Of a DNA stretch of 64,000 nt, positions 23,422 to 34,239 are shown one piece after another. The translations under genes and the position numbers were made by a program. Every line of letters starts with the position of its first letter. Positions within the stretch are counted from its first letter, which is position 1. Source of the DNA: Plectosphaerella cucumerina. Taxonomy: Eukaryota; Ascomycota; Sordariomycetes; Glomerellales; Plectosphaerellaceae. The stretch covers positions 2,356,001-2,420,000 of the forward strand of contig JAGPXD010000006.1 in NCBI GenBank assembly GCA_020746995.1, read 5' to 3'. The notes beneath the pieces are model-generated. The model saw only the letters and a list, made by a program, of their open reading frames with translations, was not told where the DNA came from and did no database searches.

Positions 23422-26400
23422 CTTCAATCCTCACCAGCCAGGGCAGCGGCCGCAGATACCGAGGAAACTATGTACGTGTTGTGTCTGGCACAGAGAATCG
23501 TGCAGGGTCGAAGGGAGAGGTCTGCGAAGGTTCGCAAGGGACTGAAAAAAAGCAGTAATGTCGTCGGGTCGTGATGAATACACTGTCTTCGGAGGAGAGG
23601 CTGTCAGCAGGCTTGTCACGATCGATAATGCGGGCCGGGCCTTCGCCGAGTCGATAATTGTGGCGCGGAATGCCACGGACAGAGATGGACTCTGGGCGCG
23701 CGCGCGGCAGCGGAGCTGATGGCGACGCCGAAGGCAAGAGCGACTCGGCAGACGTGGAAAAGACGGCATGCATCGAAAGCGGGCTGTACTCACGATAACG
23801 ACGCGATCTCTGCTCTATTGGCAAAACTTGGCTGCGGAGAGAAAGGCCCGACAAAACGGGTGAGGCGGACGCGGAAAGCGGGAGTTGTGCTCGCGAAGCT
23901 CTCGATGAGGGAGGGTCTCTCGTCCTTTTTGTTTGAAAAGTCCGGATAGTCGGACTGTTGGGTGTACCTCGAAAGGGACACAATCGCCAGAAAAGCCTTC
24001 TCTACAGAGGAGAAGGTGTCGTCGTCGTTTTTCTTCGTCGTCGTCTGTCGGGAGGCACGCAGATGGGCCAGGTGCTGATGCGGCAGCGGCGATGAGGATG
24101 GGGGGCGGCGACCGGAGGGGGTGCGTGGCCGAGGCAGAAGATCTATGCGGGCGCGGCAGAGCAGGTCAGGAAAACAAACTTCTCCGCGGTAGTGCAGTCC
24201 AACGCGAGAGGGGCTATTGGTGTCGCTGTGAAATCGTCTCGGATGGGACGGTCGCCGTGGAGATGGGGGGTTTTCGTCGTGGACGATGGTCACGGTTGTC
24301 GCTGGAGAAAAAGTCGTTGGGTGGTTTCGCAGGGGGGGAGAGGTCGAGTGGTGGAGTGGGTTTTGACTTGGAGGAGGAGGGGGGGAATGGATTTCGTGTT
24401 TTGTGTTGGGCGGGATTTCCGGTCGGTCGGAGCACGGCAAGCGTGGGTGTAGGCAGGCAGGCGACGGTGGAGGAGGAAGAGGACCTGACCAAACCAAACG
24501 ACGGCGTCCCGTCCGTCTGTGTCTGTCCGTCCCGTCTGGTTCTTTTTTTGCGCGCTGGCGCGCTCGTCCCTCAGAGGTGCAGTGCAAGGGCGGGCAGGGG
24601 TTCGTTCGGGGTGGGAGGAGTTGATGGCTTGACGAGGGGAAATAGCAGTACTTACCACGAGGAAGGAGGCGCCTGGAGGAGGAGGAGAAGCGGTTGAGCG
24701 GGCGTCGTGGCTTCACGGGTTTGACGGGCAGGAAGAGAAAGACGGGCGGCGTCTTCGGATCGCGTTGGTGGACGGAAGTGGAGGGCAGAAAGAGGTTTTT
24801 CTGGCAACAACTTCGACCTAAGCCCAGGCTGGCGTCCAGAGTCAGGGATGAAGAAAGCGCAGCGCCCCGACCTGCTGGCGGTAGGTGGTAGACTGGTAGT
24901 GTAAGCAGCTACGGGCCTACGGTGCCTTCCTGGGGTGGGCTAGTACCGGTACAGAAAAAACAGTGTCTGCCAGCGGTGGTATGAGGGAGGAAAACTGGGG
25001 CTTGTGAGTGGTCGAGGCGGGCTGGACTTGGACTAGGCCGCCGGGCCTTGCTTCACTGCCTCCCGTCAGGAGAGGTGAGGTACGGTGCCTGCCTCGCCTG
25101 CCAGAGTGTCCATCGAATTCTGCGGCGACCGGCGGGAGGCCGGTGTGAGCCGATGTAAGGTACTAGTATAGAAATGCCGCTCCGTCGGTCTTTGGCGAAG
25201 CTTGTTCAGGACAGCTCGAGATGCCCCAAGCAAGGCAAGTCGATGTACAACAGCACCGTCTATTTACCCGCCTGAAGATTGGGAAGCAAGGGAAGGCAAC
25301 GAGACGGAAGCGAGAGCGAGACACGCCATTGGCGAGCTCCCATTTATTTCGAAGGGGGAAGTCACCAGGGGCGCGGCTGCCGACGCTCTCTGAACTGGGT
25401 TGCCCGCTGCCGATAGGTGAAGGCAGGAAGCATCCATCACGCCTGCCTGGGACGATGGAGGCGGGGTGAGGGGCAGTCACGTCGGAGGCCGCGAGTGGGA
25501 TGGGCGGAAGGCGCGAACGACGCGACGGACGGGACGGGGGAGGTGCGACTCCAGGTTCCCTCTGGTCCATCTCCAACGCAGATACAGGTACAGCGAGCTC
25601 CGGGGCACGGCCAAGGGAGCTCAGGTACCCAGCTTCGGCACGGTACAGAGAGCGGCCCCCTGAGACGGACTTGGGCTCGGGCTTGGGCTGCCCTAAGGTA
25701 GGTCCCGCCAGCCGGATCCCGGCGTGCAAGGAGCCCCGGAAGGCACTGCCCACCTCCCTGGGGTCCGTCCGCCCAGTCTCTGTCAGCCATCGGATGCCAT
25801 CATCCCAGGTCGGGGCAGGCCCAGGGGCAGGCACCCGCGGGACTCGCCGCGATTAGACCTTAAAAAAGCCTTCAAGTATTTCCCCCATCATCCCCTGCCA
25901 CCGACGACTCGACTCGGATGATCCATGCCAGCCTTTGATGCCCGACGTTCAAAGTTGCAAAGCCATTTCTTTTCCTCCACAGCGCCACCTGCCCATCGCC
26001 GTCGGCGGCGGCGGGGGGGCGAACGCCCCCATGGCTTGATTTGTGTTCGACAGTGCTGACAGTTTCCCCAGACCACCACAACAGCCAGCCATGCGCCATC
26101 GAGCACTGGCTTGCAGGGTGCAGCCAGACCACCGCTGCTCCATCATGCATGCGAGCACCACGAGATGGGCGGCGGGGTATCCCTCCCTACACACGCGTCG
26201 GCGTCGCCCTGTGCCCCAAAACTCTCCCCTTTGCCCCTCAAGACAAGACAGCCGTTTGCTGGCTGGAAGAGGTTGGAGCGCGGGATCTATCCACACCTTG
26301 ATCCGCCCCCGGGGGCTTCGGTGTCGACAAAATCTCTCGCCTCTCTCCACACTGTGTACTGGACCGATCGATGTCCTTTTTTTGCTGGGCGGAAACCCGC

Positions 26401-26755
26401 AAGGAAGAGCAACAGACCCCGCTACGCAGCCATCGAGAGCCGACGAGCAAAAGGGACCTCCATCCCACGACCCGAACGCGACCCGAGCAGACATCGAATA
26501 GGGGCTTGAGGGGCAAGGGGGCCATCTGTCAGCAGGCAGCTCTCGCCCTTTCTTGACCGCCTCTCCCCGCTCACCCCTCGGGACATGCGCTAGCGGGAGT
26601 GGGTGTGCTCCCATCAGCCATGATCTACGCTCCGATCTCTCGTGTTGTCCAGGCGGGAATGGATCCGAGGGCCATGGTTGGCCATCGCCAGCGACTTCAG
26701 GGGCAAGTCTCCTCTTGCTGGACGTTCTGGTCGCCCACTTATCTTGAATGATCTA
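23422..26755. other. PP1 leader and promoter region plus intergenic DNA, about 3.3 kb
   Basis: No coding gene is supported. Two strong minus-strand splice-donor sequences (first intron bases 24655 and 23793) suggest the PP1 mRNA has a long leader with 5' UTR introns. Long open frames at 23790-24716 and 25163-25834 (minus) translate to low-complexity or unrecognised sequence. The right part (25.9-26.7 kb) lies beyond the 3' end of the Zn2Cys6 gene. Confidence 0.45.
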
Positions 26756-28100
26756 TCATCTCGCCGATGCACCTCGCAAGTGGTGGCCCGACTGCGTTTG
26801 ATCGTCCAGACAGAAAGAACCTCCAGGAAGACACGCCCGGACGAGATCATCCTTCCCATGATATCTTTCCAGATACAGACGAATGGCACGGCACTCGATC
26901 CGGGCCCGTAACTCAATCCACCAAATGCTGCGACCTGTCTTGCGATACCACAGGTAGAACAACAACAGCGCTGCAGGGTCCTTGTTCCCGAGCAGCTCCT
27001 TGAACTCCCCTCGGATAGTTCCAACGAACAGCTGGGCATGGCCTGTCGTGACCTCGGCATCTGGCAGATGTAGCGTCCGGGACACCGCATGCGCAGCGTC
27101 GAAGTACGGATTGTTATCAGCGGTGGACGAGTCATTGATGCCACAGGCTGCAGCAAGGTCCCGTGGCACACCATTCATGCCTGCATCTGGCAATGGCGAG
27201 TGCATGTGAGCATACGTCTGTGACATAACAGAGAAAATGCTGTCTGGTCTCAGCGGGTTGACGGCGTGCCATAGGGACATCTTCCCCTTGCTCATATGCA
27301 ACCAATCCAGGCCGGAGGACTCAGATGATCGGAGAGGCCACGACTGCTCAGGCGTGCACCCATCAGGGGAGGTGAATGTGAGGATTGCTAGAGCGGCTGC
27401 GGTGCCCCAGATCGGATCCCGATCTCTCCCATGAACTGGTCTCTTGAGCCGCTGGTTCAGGAGAGCTGTGCCCCGGTACCAGTGGAAACACTCCTCGGCG
27501 GTGCGGCCGTTTCCGGATGAACCGTTTAGATACCGGTCATACGTCAAGGCCACGGCCAGAGAGGCATGCATCAGGTAAGGATACTGCCGGCAGTCGTCAG
27601 TGGAACTCTGGGCTCTTGGACATGCTTGGCTGGAACAACTTACAGCAAAGGCAAGTTCGAAAAGTCGGCGGTTGACCTGTCTCATGCAGGGGTCGTCCGG
27701 TGCGGTGAGGCCCCGGCCGAGATAGCGGGTGATGAAGTCCTGGCACTTTACGTCCAGATCATACCGATACGTCGTCGCGGCATCGCATGTCCAGACAGGG
27801 GGCATCGGTTGGGACTCCGAGCGTCCTTTCCACCCTATTGTCGTCTCGAGGGGCTGGAGGTCAGGGACGCTGAGCGAGAAGTTGCACAAGACCCCGAAAG
27901 AGGTGCATCTGTCGCATCGAGGCTTGGCCTGGTCGCACTGAGAGAGTACCAGAAGTGAGCCTCTTGTTTCCGGAGTCATTCACGGTGCTTGGCCGAGAGC
28001 AACACACCTTGAGCTTCCGAAGCTTGCAGTTGCGGCAGCCGAACCTCGATCTCCGCTGTTTCTTGTGCTTACGCACTTCGGTTGCATGATTCGACTCCAT
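26756..28100 (-). CDS. Zn2Cys6 (Gal4-type) transcription factor, short form
   Basis: Three exons, 28100-28008, 27937-27644 and 27583-26756 (404 aa); introns of 70 and 60 nt. The first junction joins GCRNCKLRKLK to CDQAKPRC, completing a canonical binuclear zinc cluster with cysteines at 22, 25, 32, 39, 42 and 49, preceded by a basic Lys/Arg stretch. The second intron (27643-27584) is 60 nt, in frame and stop-free, but has a perfect GTAAGT donor and a CTGAC branch site; removing it joins LFELAFA to YPYLMHA, the usual start of the fungal regulatory domain. Members bind CGG-type sites in the nucleus. It is divergent from the MDR reductase gene, so regulation of that gene is plausible but inferred. 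The protein is short for the class and I do not recognise a named orthologue. Confidence 0.88.
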
Positions 28101-28476
28101 TTGGGAGAGGCCGGAGATAAACTTGTCGGAGGGGGGTTATGGACGTCAGCATCTCGCGGTTAAGGAGCCCTCAGTGTCACGGAACCTCTGAGCTAACCCT
28201 CTTCAGATTCCCCACATCCAACGCTAACTCGTCGTCGGATACCGACGAATGTGATTGGTTAGACCGTCTCCCTCCGTGGATATCTCAGCCTGCCTCGTTC
28301 ATGTTGTCCCATTGGCCGGGGACGCCCGAGACGACAACCACGTCCTCTCGAGGAGGTATAAGAGGTGCTGTTCTCTTCGGCCTTCAAGATGAGGGCTTCT
28401 TTGCAGAGCATACGTCTTCTATTCTCAGCTCGATTACCAGAATCTGTTTTGTGTGGAAACAGCCTCCTCCTCCATC
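28101..28476. promoter_or_regulatory. Shared divergent promoter of Zn2Cys6 factor and MDR reductase
   Basis: This is a 376-nt interval between two start codons facing away from each other. A TATAAG element at 28357-28362 lies about 115 nt upstream of the reductase ATG. No inverted CGG pair was assigned with confidence. Confidence 0.5.
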
Positions 28477-29580
28477 ATGACCACCCACCTCGCCGCAGTC
28501 TCCCTCTCCAAGGGCTCCCCTTTTGAAGTCCAAACTCGTTCAACACCTCAACCAGGCTCAGGCGAACTCCTCATCGCAGTCAAATCCATCGCTCTCAACC
28601 CAGCCGACGTCCTGATCCGCCAGCTGGGTCTATTCATTGCTTCCTACCCAGCCGTCACCGGCTTCGACATATCCGGACTCGTCCTCGCCGTGGGAGATGG
28701 CGTGCCCACATCTGCCACTGCAGCAGGATCCGGCCCCTTCTTCGAGCCGGGTGTTACCCGTGTCGCCGCGTACGCGGCGGGGCCCCTCAAAGGTTGCTCG
28801 CCCGACTACGGCGCCTTCCAGAAGCGCTGCCTTGTCCCATGGCAGCATGCTGCGCCCCTTCCGGCTGAGGGCATCTCGTGGAAACATGCGGCCACTCTAC
28901 CTGTTTCTATCCAGGTGCCACTCAGCGCGTGGGATGCCATGGGGCTTCCGCGGCTGGGGCAGACCATCGCGGCGTCTTCGGCGAAGGAAGCACTGCTGAT
29001 CTGGGGAGCATCTTCCAGCGTCGGGACCATGGGTGTGCAGACCGCACGACTGCTGAAAGATGAGGCAGACTCTGCCTTCGTATCCGTCTACGCTGTTGCC
29101 GGCAAGGCAAACCACGACTACGTCTCTTCCCTCGGTGCCGACCGCGTCTTCGACCACAAAGACCCCAGGGTCGTCGAGGCTATCATCGCGGCTGCCAGAG
29201 AAGACGGTCTCCTCATCCGACACTGCTTCCTCGCCGCGGGGCACCTGGCACCATGCCAGGATGTCCTCAAGGCTTTCGTCGGGGAAGGCAGCGGGGAAAA
29301 GGCGAAGATTGCATCGGCGCCAGTTGTCCCTGCTGATGCGGCAGTGGTAGACGGGGTCGAGACCATCTTCGTGATGCCGGCGTCGGATGAGGGGGAGAGA
29401 CTGGCTCAATTTGAGTATTGGATGGGGACATTCCTGAGGGAGAACCTGGCAAAGGGGGCGATTAGGCCGAGTCCGGAGCCGAAGATTGTCGGGAAGGGTG
29501 TTGGGGCGATTAATGCTGGGATGGACTTGTTGGCTCAGGGGGTGAGCTGTGTCAAGCTGGTGATTGAGATTGACGAGTGA
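28477..29580 (+). CDS. Medium-chain dehydrogenase/reductase (quinone oxidoreductase / trans-enoyl reductase-like)
   Basis: Intronless, 367 aa from ATG 28477; an in-frame ATG at 28453 would add eight residues. The N-terminal GroES-like domain (about residues 1-150) has the ALNPADVLIR and YPAVTGFDISG segments typical of zinc-free MDR enzymes, with no catalytic or structural zinc cysteines. The Rossmann domain contains WGASSSVG, the variant AxxGxxG NADPH site, followed by the SLGADRVFDHKDP segment. Relatives include quinone reductases, ToxD-like proteins and the stand-alone enoyl reductases of polyketide pathways. No polyketide synthase is nearby, so a biosynthetic role is not supported. Cytosolic; substrate unknown. 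Divergently paired with a Zn2Cys6 gene. Confidence 0.92.
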   Translation: MTTHLAAVSLSKGSPFEVQTRSTPQPGSGELLIAVKSIALNPADVLIRQLGLFIASYPAVTGFDISGLVLAVGDGVPTSATAAGSGPFFEPGVTRVAAYAAGPLKGCSPDYGAFQKRCLVPWQHAAPLPAEGISWKHAATLPVSIQVPLSAWDAMGLPRLGQTIAASSAKEALLIWGASSSVGTMGVQTARLLKDEADSAFVSVYAVAGKANHDYVSSLGADRVFDHKDPRVVEAIIAAAREDGLLIRHCFLAAGHLAPCQDVLKAFVGEGSGEKAKIASAPVVPADAAVVDGVETIFVMPASDEGERLAQFEYWMGTFLRENLAKGAIRPSPEPKIVGKGVGAINAGMDLLAQGVSCVKLVIEIDE

Positions 29581-30450
29581 GGGAAGCAGTAACTCGGTTC
29601 TTTTGGATGAAGCATCGCGTTGCGAGCATGTTAACAGAAGAAAAACTTATTCTAGAGATGCAGTGTTGATTAAAGTCGATGCGAGCTGCATTAAAGGGCC
29701 TGCATGTGCACCGCAGCTGGAAAAAAGGGCACCATCCTTGTTTACATCTTCGACTTATCTGTAACTTCAGCAGTCAACCCGGCGCAGATGAAGAACCCAC
29801 TGTCAGCTGTCCGCTGTCGATATCCTAGATTGAGTACCGTTTGAGGTTGTCCAATACTGTACACAAACCAATTCTGGGCATGTTCCGAACGATGAATGCT
29901 TCAAGTATCTCATCGTCGACAGGAAACTCTGGGCAACACGGGAACCCGGGTCCATTCTCGACCGTCCGAACAAAGAGCCGAAATTACATCAAATCACGCT
30001 GGATATGAGCTGATGGCCGCTCAGTATAGCCACGACATCAAGAACCCATCCCATTCACCCATCCATGAGAAAGACCAGACCAGCTTTGCCAGCCACATCT
30101 CCGTCCATCACATCAACCCTCCAACATCATCACATCACATCAAGATACCCAAATTATACACATCCATCTGTATTATCCCTCCCCTCCCCCATCCATCCCT
30201 TCATCATATAATAATACCATCACGCCCTCCCCTCAGGAGAACACTATCAAAGAGATACCGACAAAAACAAAGACAGCCAAAGAAGTACAAAGAACTCTCT
30301 AAACGCCCTTTGCGAACCCATACTGCCAGTCCACCTCCCCGACATTGGGGGAGGGGGCAAAAAAGAAACCCAGCAAAACAAGCAGACACAAAACAGCGCG
30401 GCGCCACCGCACATCTCTCTCCAGGGTATTCATACAACAACACCAATCCA
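29581..30450. other. Convergent intergenic region
   Basis: This is between the reductase gene and the NTO1 gene. An AC/AT-rich stretch at about 30040-30300 probably belongs to the NTO1 3' UTR. No gene supported. Confidence 0.55.
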
Positions 30451-33400
30451 CTACCTCCTCCTCGTCGAACTCCTAGTCTTCTTCCTAAGCTTACTCGTCG
30501 CCCTAGCCTTGCTAACGATAGTATCCGCAATCGGCTCCGCAAGGACAGCCGCCCCGCCAGGCGATGCGGTGATGGTGCTATCGTCGACATCGAAGCCGAG
30601 GCCCTCAAGCTCGCGGTCGTCCATATCGGAAAGCTCCTCGCTCAGGCTGCGGATCGCGTCACGGCCGGGCCACTGGTCCGCCAGGATGGTCGTGCCGCGC
30701 ACCTTGAAGTCTTTGAGGTGCCAGGCCACGCCGCCTTCGGAGAGGGGGTCGCCCGTGGGAGGTTGGTGTGCCAGGCTGCCGATGGATTGCGGCGGGGTGG
30801 GCGGCGCGGGCTGGGGTGGTGGAGGGGGCGCGGCTTGGTAGCCGTTTGTCGCTGGCGGGGTGTCGGATGAGGTGGGAGCGTCGGGCTTCTCGGCGGCTTT
30901 GCCGTTGCCTTCGTGTCCGGCGACTGATGAGCTGGACGACTCGGGGTCTGCTTTGATATCCGACGTGGCAACCTCGATATTGTCCTCGTCCGGCTCTCCT
31001 TCGGCATCGACTTCCATCTCTTCCGCGTCGTTCACAACCACGTCCGCCTTGTCCTCCGCGGCGACGGTGATCTCGCCATCAGGGGCGTCCACCATCTGCA
31101 CATCCGGGTCAACCTCAGCCTCCGCGGCGGCCTCGGCACCCGAAACGGTGATGGTCACAGGCAGCTGGCGGAACTCCAAGCTCGCCTCCAACATGCCCTC
31201 AAGCTCCTTGGTGAGGGTGTCGAAAGGCTTTGACGCAATCTCAGCCTCAGTCTTGAGTGCCGTCTCCAGTTGCGCCTGCACCGCCTTGAGGATGCGCTTG
31301 CCAAGGGCTCTCCGGTTTCGCGGATCGTCATATGATAACCTGCCTAGAGTGGAGACCTCCTCATCCGCCGTCTCGTCCTTCTGCAGGTCCGAGTTGATGC
31401 CGACGTTGATGACCTCACACAGGTCGTGCGCAAACGCCAGCGTCGTCGTGTAAAATCTGACCTCGAGCTTGCCCTGCATGGTGACCAGGCCCTCGGAGAA
31501 GACGCCTTTGTCCAGCCTGCCACGCATGTTAGCGCTCTCGCCACAATCGTCCCAGGTTTATCATCAGTACTTACATCAGCGCCTTGTCGATGACGGGCGA
31601 GAAGAGCCTCGCCACCGGGAAGTAGCACGTATCGACAAAGTCGCGCTCCAGCTCCGCCGCCTCGAGCTTCTGCTGCTCCCTCTGCACGAGCGCGTCCGAA
31701 AGCGTCTTGAGCTGCTCGAGGTCGCTGATGAGCGTCTGCGCAAACTCGATCCGCCGCTCGAGCCGGGGCTTGCCGGACGGGCCCATAGCCGCAAAGTTCC
31801 GGCGCGTCAGCTCCATGGACGAGAATGTCTCCATCTGCAGCTGCAGGCGCTTGAGGAGGGCAGCCCCCCTACGAGCCTCGCGCTTGAGCGTCCAGTAGCG
31901 GCACGCCTCAGCCACGAACTCCTTGCGCTTCCGCAGGGTGAAGCGCGAGAGGGACATTTCCACAATCTCAAAGACGGCCTGGGGGATCACCGGGGCGCCC
32001 GACGGGAGTTTCCACATTGGCTTGCCCGGCTGGCCCTTCTTCTTGTCGGCGCCCATGAGGGTCGACAGCTTGGCGCCCGTCATCTGGCTCTCGTCAGGTG
32101 GGTGCTCCGTCAGGGCGTGCCGATGCGTCGCGGCAAGCGACTGCGCCGTCGCCTGACTGTCTGCCCAGATGCGGCCCTTCATGGTCTTCTTGTAGAATTT
32201 CTTAGCATCCTTAGTCGCCCGAGCCACACCGTTCTCCTGCGTGTAATCAGGAGGGCAGTGCTTGTCGCAGAAAGCCTTGAGAACCATGCTGTTGTCGAGC
32301 ACCGCGAGCGCGCCCTGGCTGTTCTTCATCTTAAGGAACAGCCTGCAGCGCCGGGCGCAAGTGACATGGAACGCCTGATAGCAGTTCTTGTTACTGCACT
32401 GGATGCAGGCCCCCATCTTCTGGTTGCAGATGTAGCAGGACAGCTTCCACCGTGTCTTCGGGACCTTATCGACATCCATGACCGGTTCCATGAAGGTGTG
32501 ATTGCCGAGCGACACCTCAGGGATCCACATGGCACACAGAAGATGTGCCCATTTTGATGAGTTGGTCTGCTTGAACGCGCCATCCGTGTTGGGACAGAAG
32601 ATGCAGGTCTGGGAGAAGTCAGTGTGGGCTCCATCAAGTCAAAGAAACAGACACATACCGGGATGCCGCGCCCGATAAGCTGGCACTTCCTGCAGAGCCA
32701 CTGACCCTCGGGAATGAACGGAACGCCGTAGCACTCCTGATGGACAGCCAAGTCGCAGCCGTCGCAGAAGACGATGGCATTCGTGTTCTCGCAGTCGCCG
32801 TCGTCGCAAATGGCGCACTTACTATCCTGCTCCTCGCCAACCTGGGGCTCACCATTGACGGCGGCGGCGCTGCTAGACCGCGGCCGGTGTGTCTGGGGCG
32901 GCTTGGGGTTCGGCTTTGGTATCCGCTTCTCGAGGGCGTGCCACTCCTTCTCGATCTTTGTGAGGGCAATCTCGAAGATCTCGCGCGTGATGGGCTCGAG
33001 TTCGTTGCCCTTGCGCTCGACGTTATACGACTTGAGCCACATGTCGTCCTGCTCGTCCATGTCGTACTCGACGCGGCCTAGGGGTGCCGACGTGGTCATG
33101 ACGGGAAGGGGCTCTCCGTTCTCGTCGAGCGCGTTGGCGTCGTCCTCCTCGACGTTGGCGTCGGTGGCCTTGAGGAGCCTGTGGTCGGGTCGAAGGAATT
33201 GGTCGCTCTCCTGGTAGCCGACGTTCATCATCGATTTGTCCACATATCTCGACTGGTTGCTCTCGAACTTGCGCACGCGGTCTGATCGTCGGTACGCCGG
33301 GGCCTTGAGGTCGAGGCGCTCCTTGGCCGTCTGGTTGCGGATAGGGAGGACTTGCGGGACCTTGGGCGTCGCGACAAGGGCTGAGTCGGAGCGCGCAAAG

Positions 33401-34239
33401 TACGACACGGAATCGCGTGAAGGGCGCGTCGGCCTGCGCTTTTGAGGTGTTTCGGCTGTTGGGGCAGCAGCTTGGCCTTCGGCGGCGGGTTTTGGTGTAT
33501 TGCCGGTCGACTCTGGGTTGACCTCGCGCAGGGGTGTGCTTGAGCTGTTCTCGGAGGCGACCGGTACTGTGGGTGTGGCTGGGGCCGGCCTAGGAATACC
33601 GTCGACATCCTCGGCGAGAAAGGCCATGAAAGTAGCATCGATATCAAGGTTGGGGTGGAACTCCTCCCACCCGCGCTCCTCACGGGGTTTGTAACCCTCA
33701 TTCTGCGCAACAGCTGCCGCAACAGCAGCGGCGGAGCTGTATTCCATATCGGTGGGGTCTGCGGCTGTGCGGATCCGCGCGCTCCTCTCCCTCTTGGGCG
33801 CAGCGGCGGAGCCTGGTGTTCTTGGTTCCCTAGCGGGACGTTTCGGCGCGGGCGAGAGACCGGGGGCGCCTACGGGACGAACGTTGTATGTGATTGTTCC
33901 GTCGACCTCGATGAAGCGACCTCCACCTCCTGCGCCGCCTGGGATGTAGCGACGCTTCTTGGGCGGGGGTTCGGACTGGGGCACGGCGGGGCCTGAGGCG
34001 GCGTCGCGCGTCGGGCGGGCAGACGAAGGAGCCGTGGGCGTTCCGTTCTCTTTTTCTCTAGTCGATCGAGCGGCGGCGGCTGCGGCTATAGGTGTCGCGA
34101 TGCGTTCCCTCGTGGGACGGGTCGAGACGACGGTAGCGGGGGTGGGGACGGCGTCGTCAGTCGAGGGACCAGTCGCGGAGGTCCTGCCGCGCTTGCGGCT
34201 GGAGGAAGCGCGGCGCGGGGTATCTGGTCTCGCGGACAT
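30451..34239 (-). CDS. NTO1: NTO1-type PHD-finger subunit of a histone acetyltransferase complex (BRPF-like)
   Basis: Three exons, 34239-32659, 32608-31575 and 31516-30451 (1226 aa), introns of 50 and 58 nt. In order: a low-complexity Pro/Ala/Arg-rich N-terminus (about 1-360); an enhancer-of-polycomb-like segment (about 370-460, with DEQDDMWLKSYN); a PHD finger (about 470-520, CAICDDGDCEN to LCRKC); then across intron 1 a zinc knuckle and second PHD, the extended PHD module (about 528-650, with CDKHC at its end). The middle part has coiled-coil-like helices, and the C-terminus is acidic then basic. In yeast, Nto1 is a subunit of NuA3, which acetylates histone H3; BRPF1 is the animal relative. 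Nuclear chromatin role is by family. The PHD1-knuckle-PHD2 order clearly matches Nto1/BRPF. Confidence 0.93.

Noticed and set aside
23790..24716. 308-codon minus-strand frame upstream of PP1
   Set aside because: Repetitive Pro/Ser/Arg translation; contains splice-donor sequences that fit a PP1 leader better.
25163..25834. 223-codon minus-strand frame
   Set aside because: Unrecognised translation with strong frames on the opposite strand; no evidence for a gene.
26756..29580. Polyketide biosynthetic cluster around the enoyl-reductase-like gene
   Set aside because: No polyketide synthase, NRPS, P450 or transporter gene was found in the window; neighbours are housekeeping or chromatin genes.
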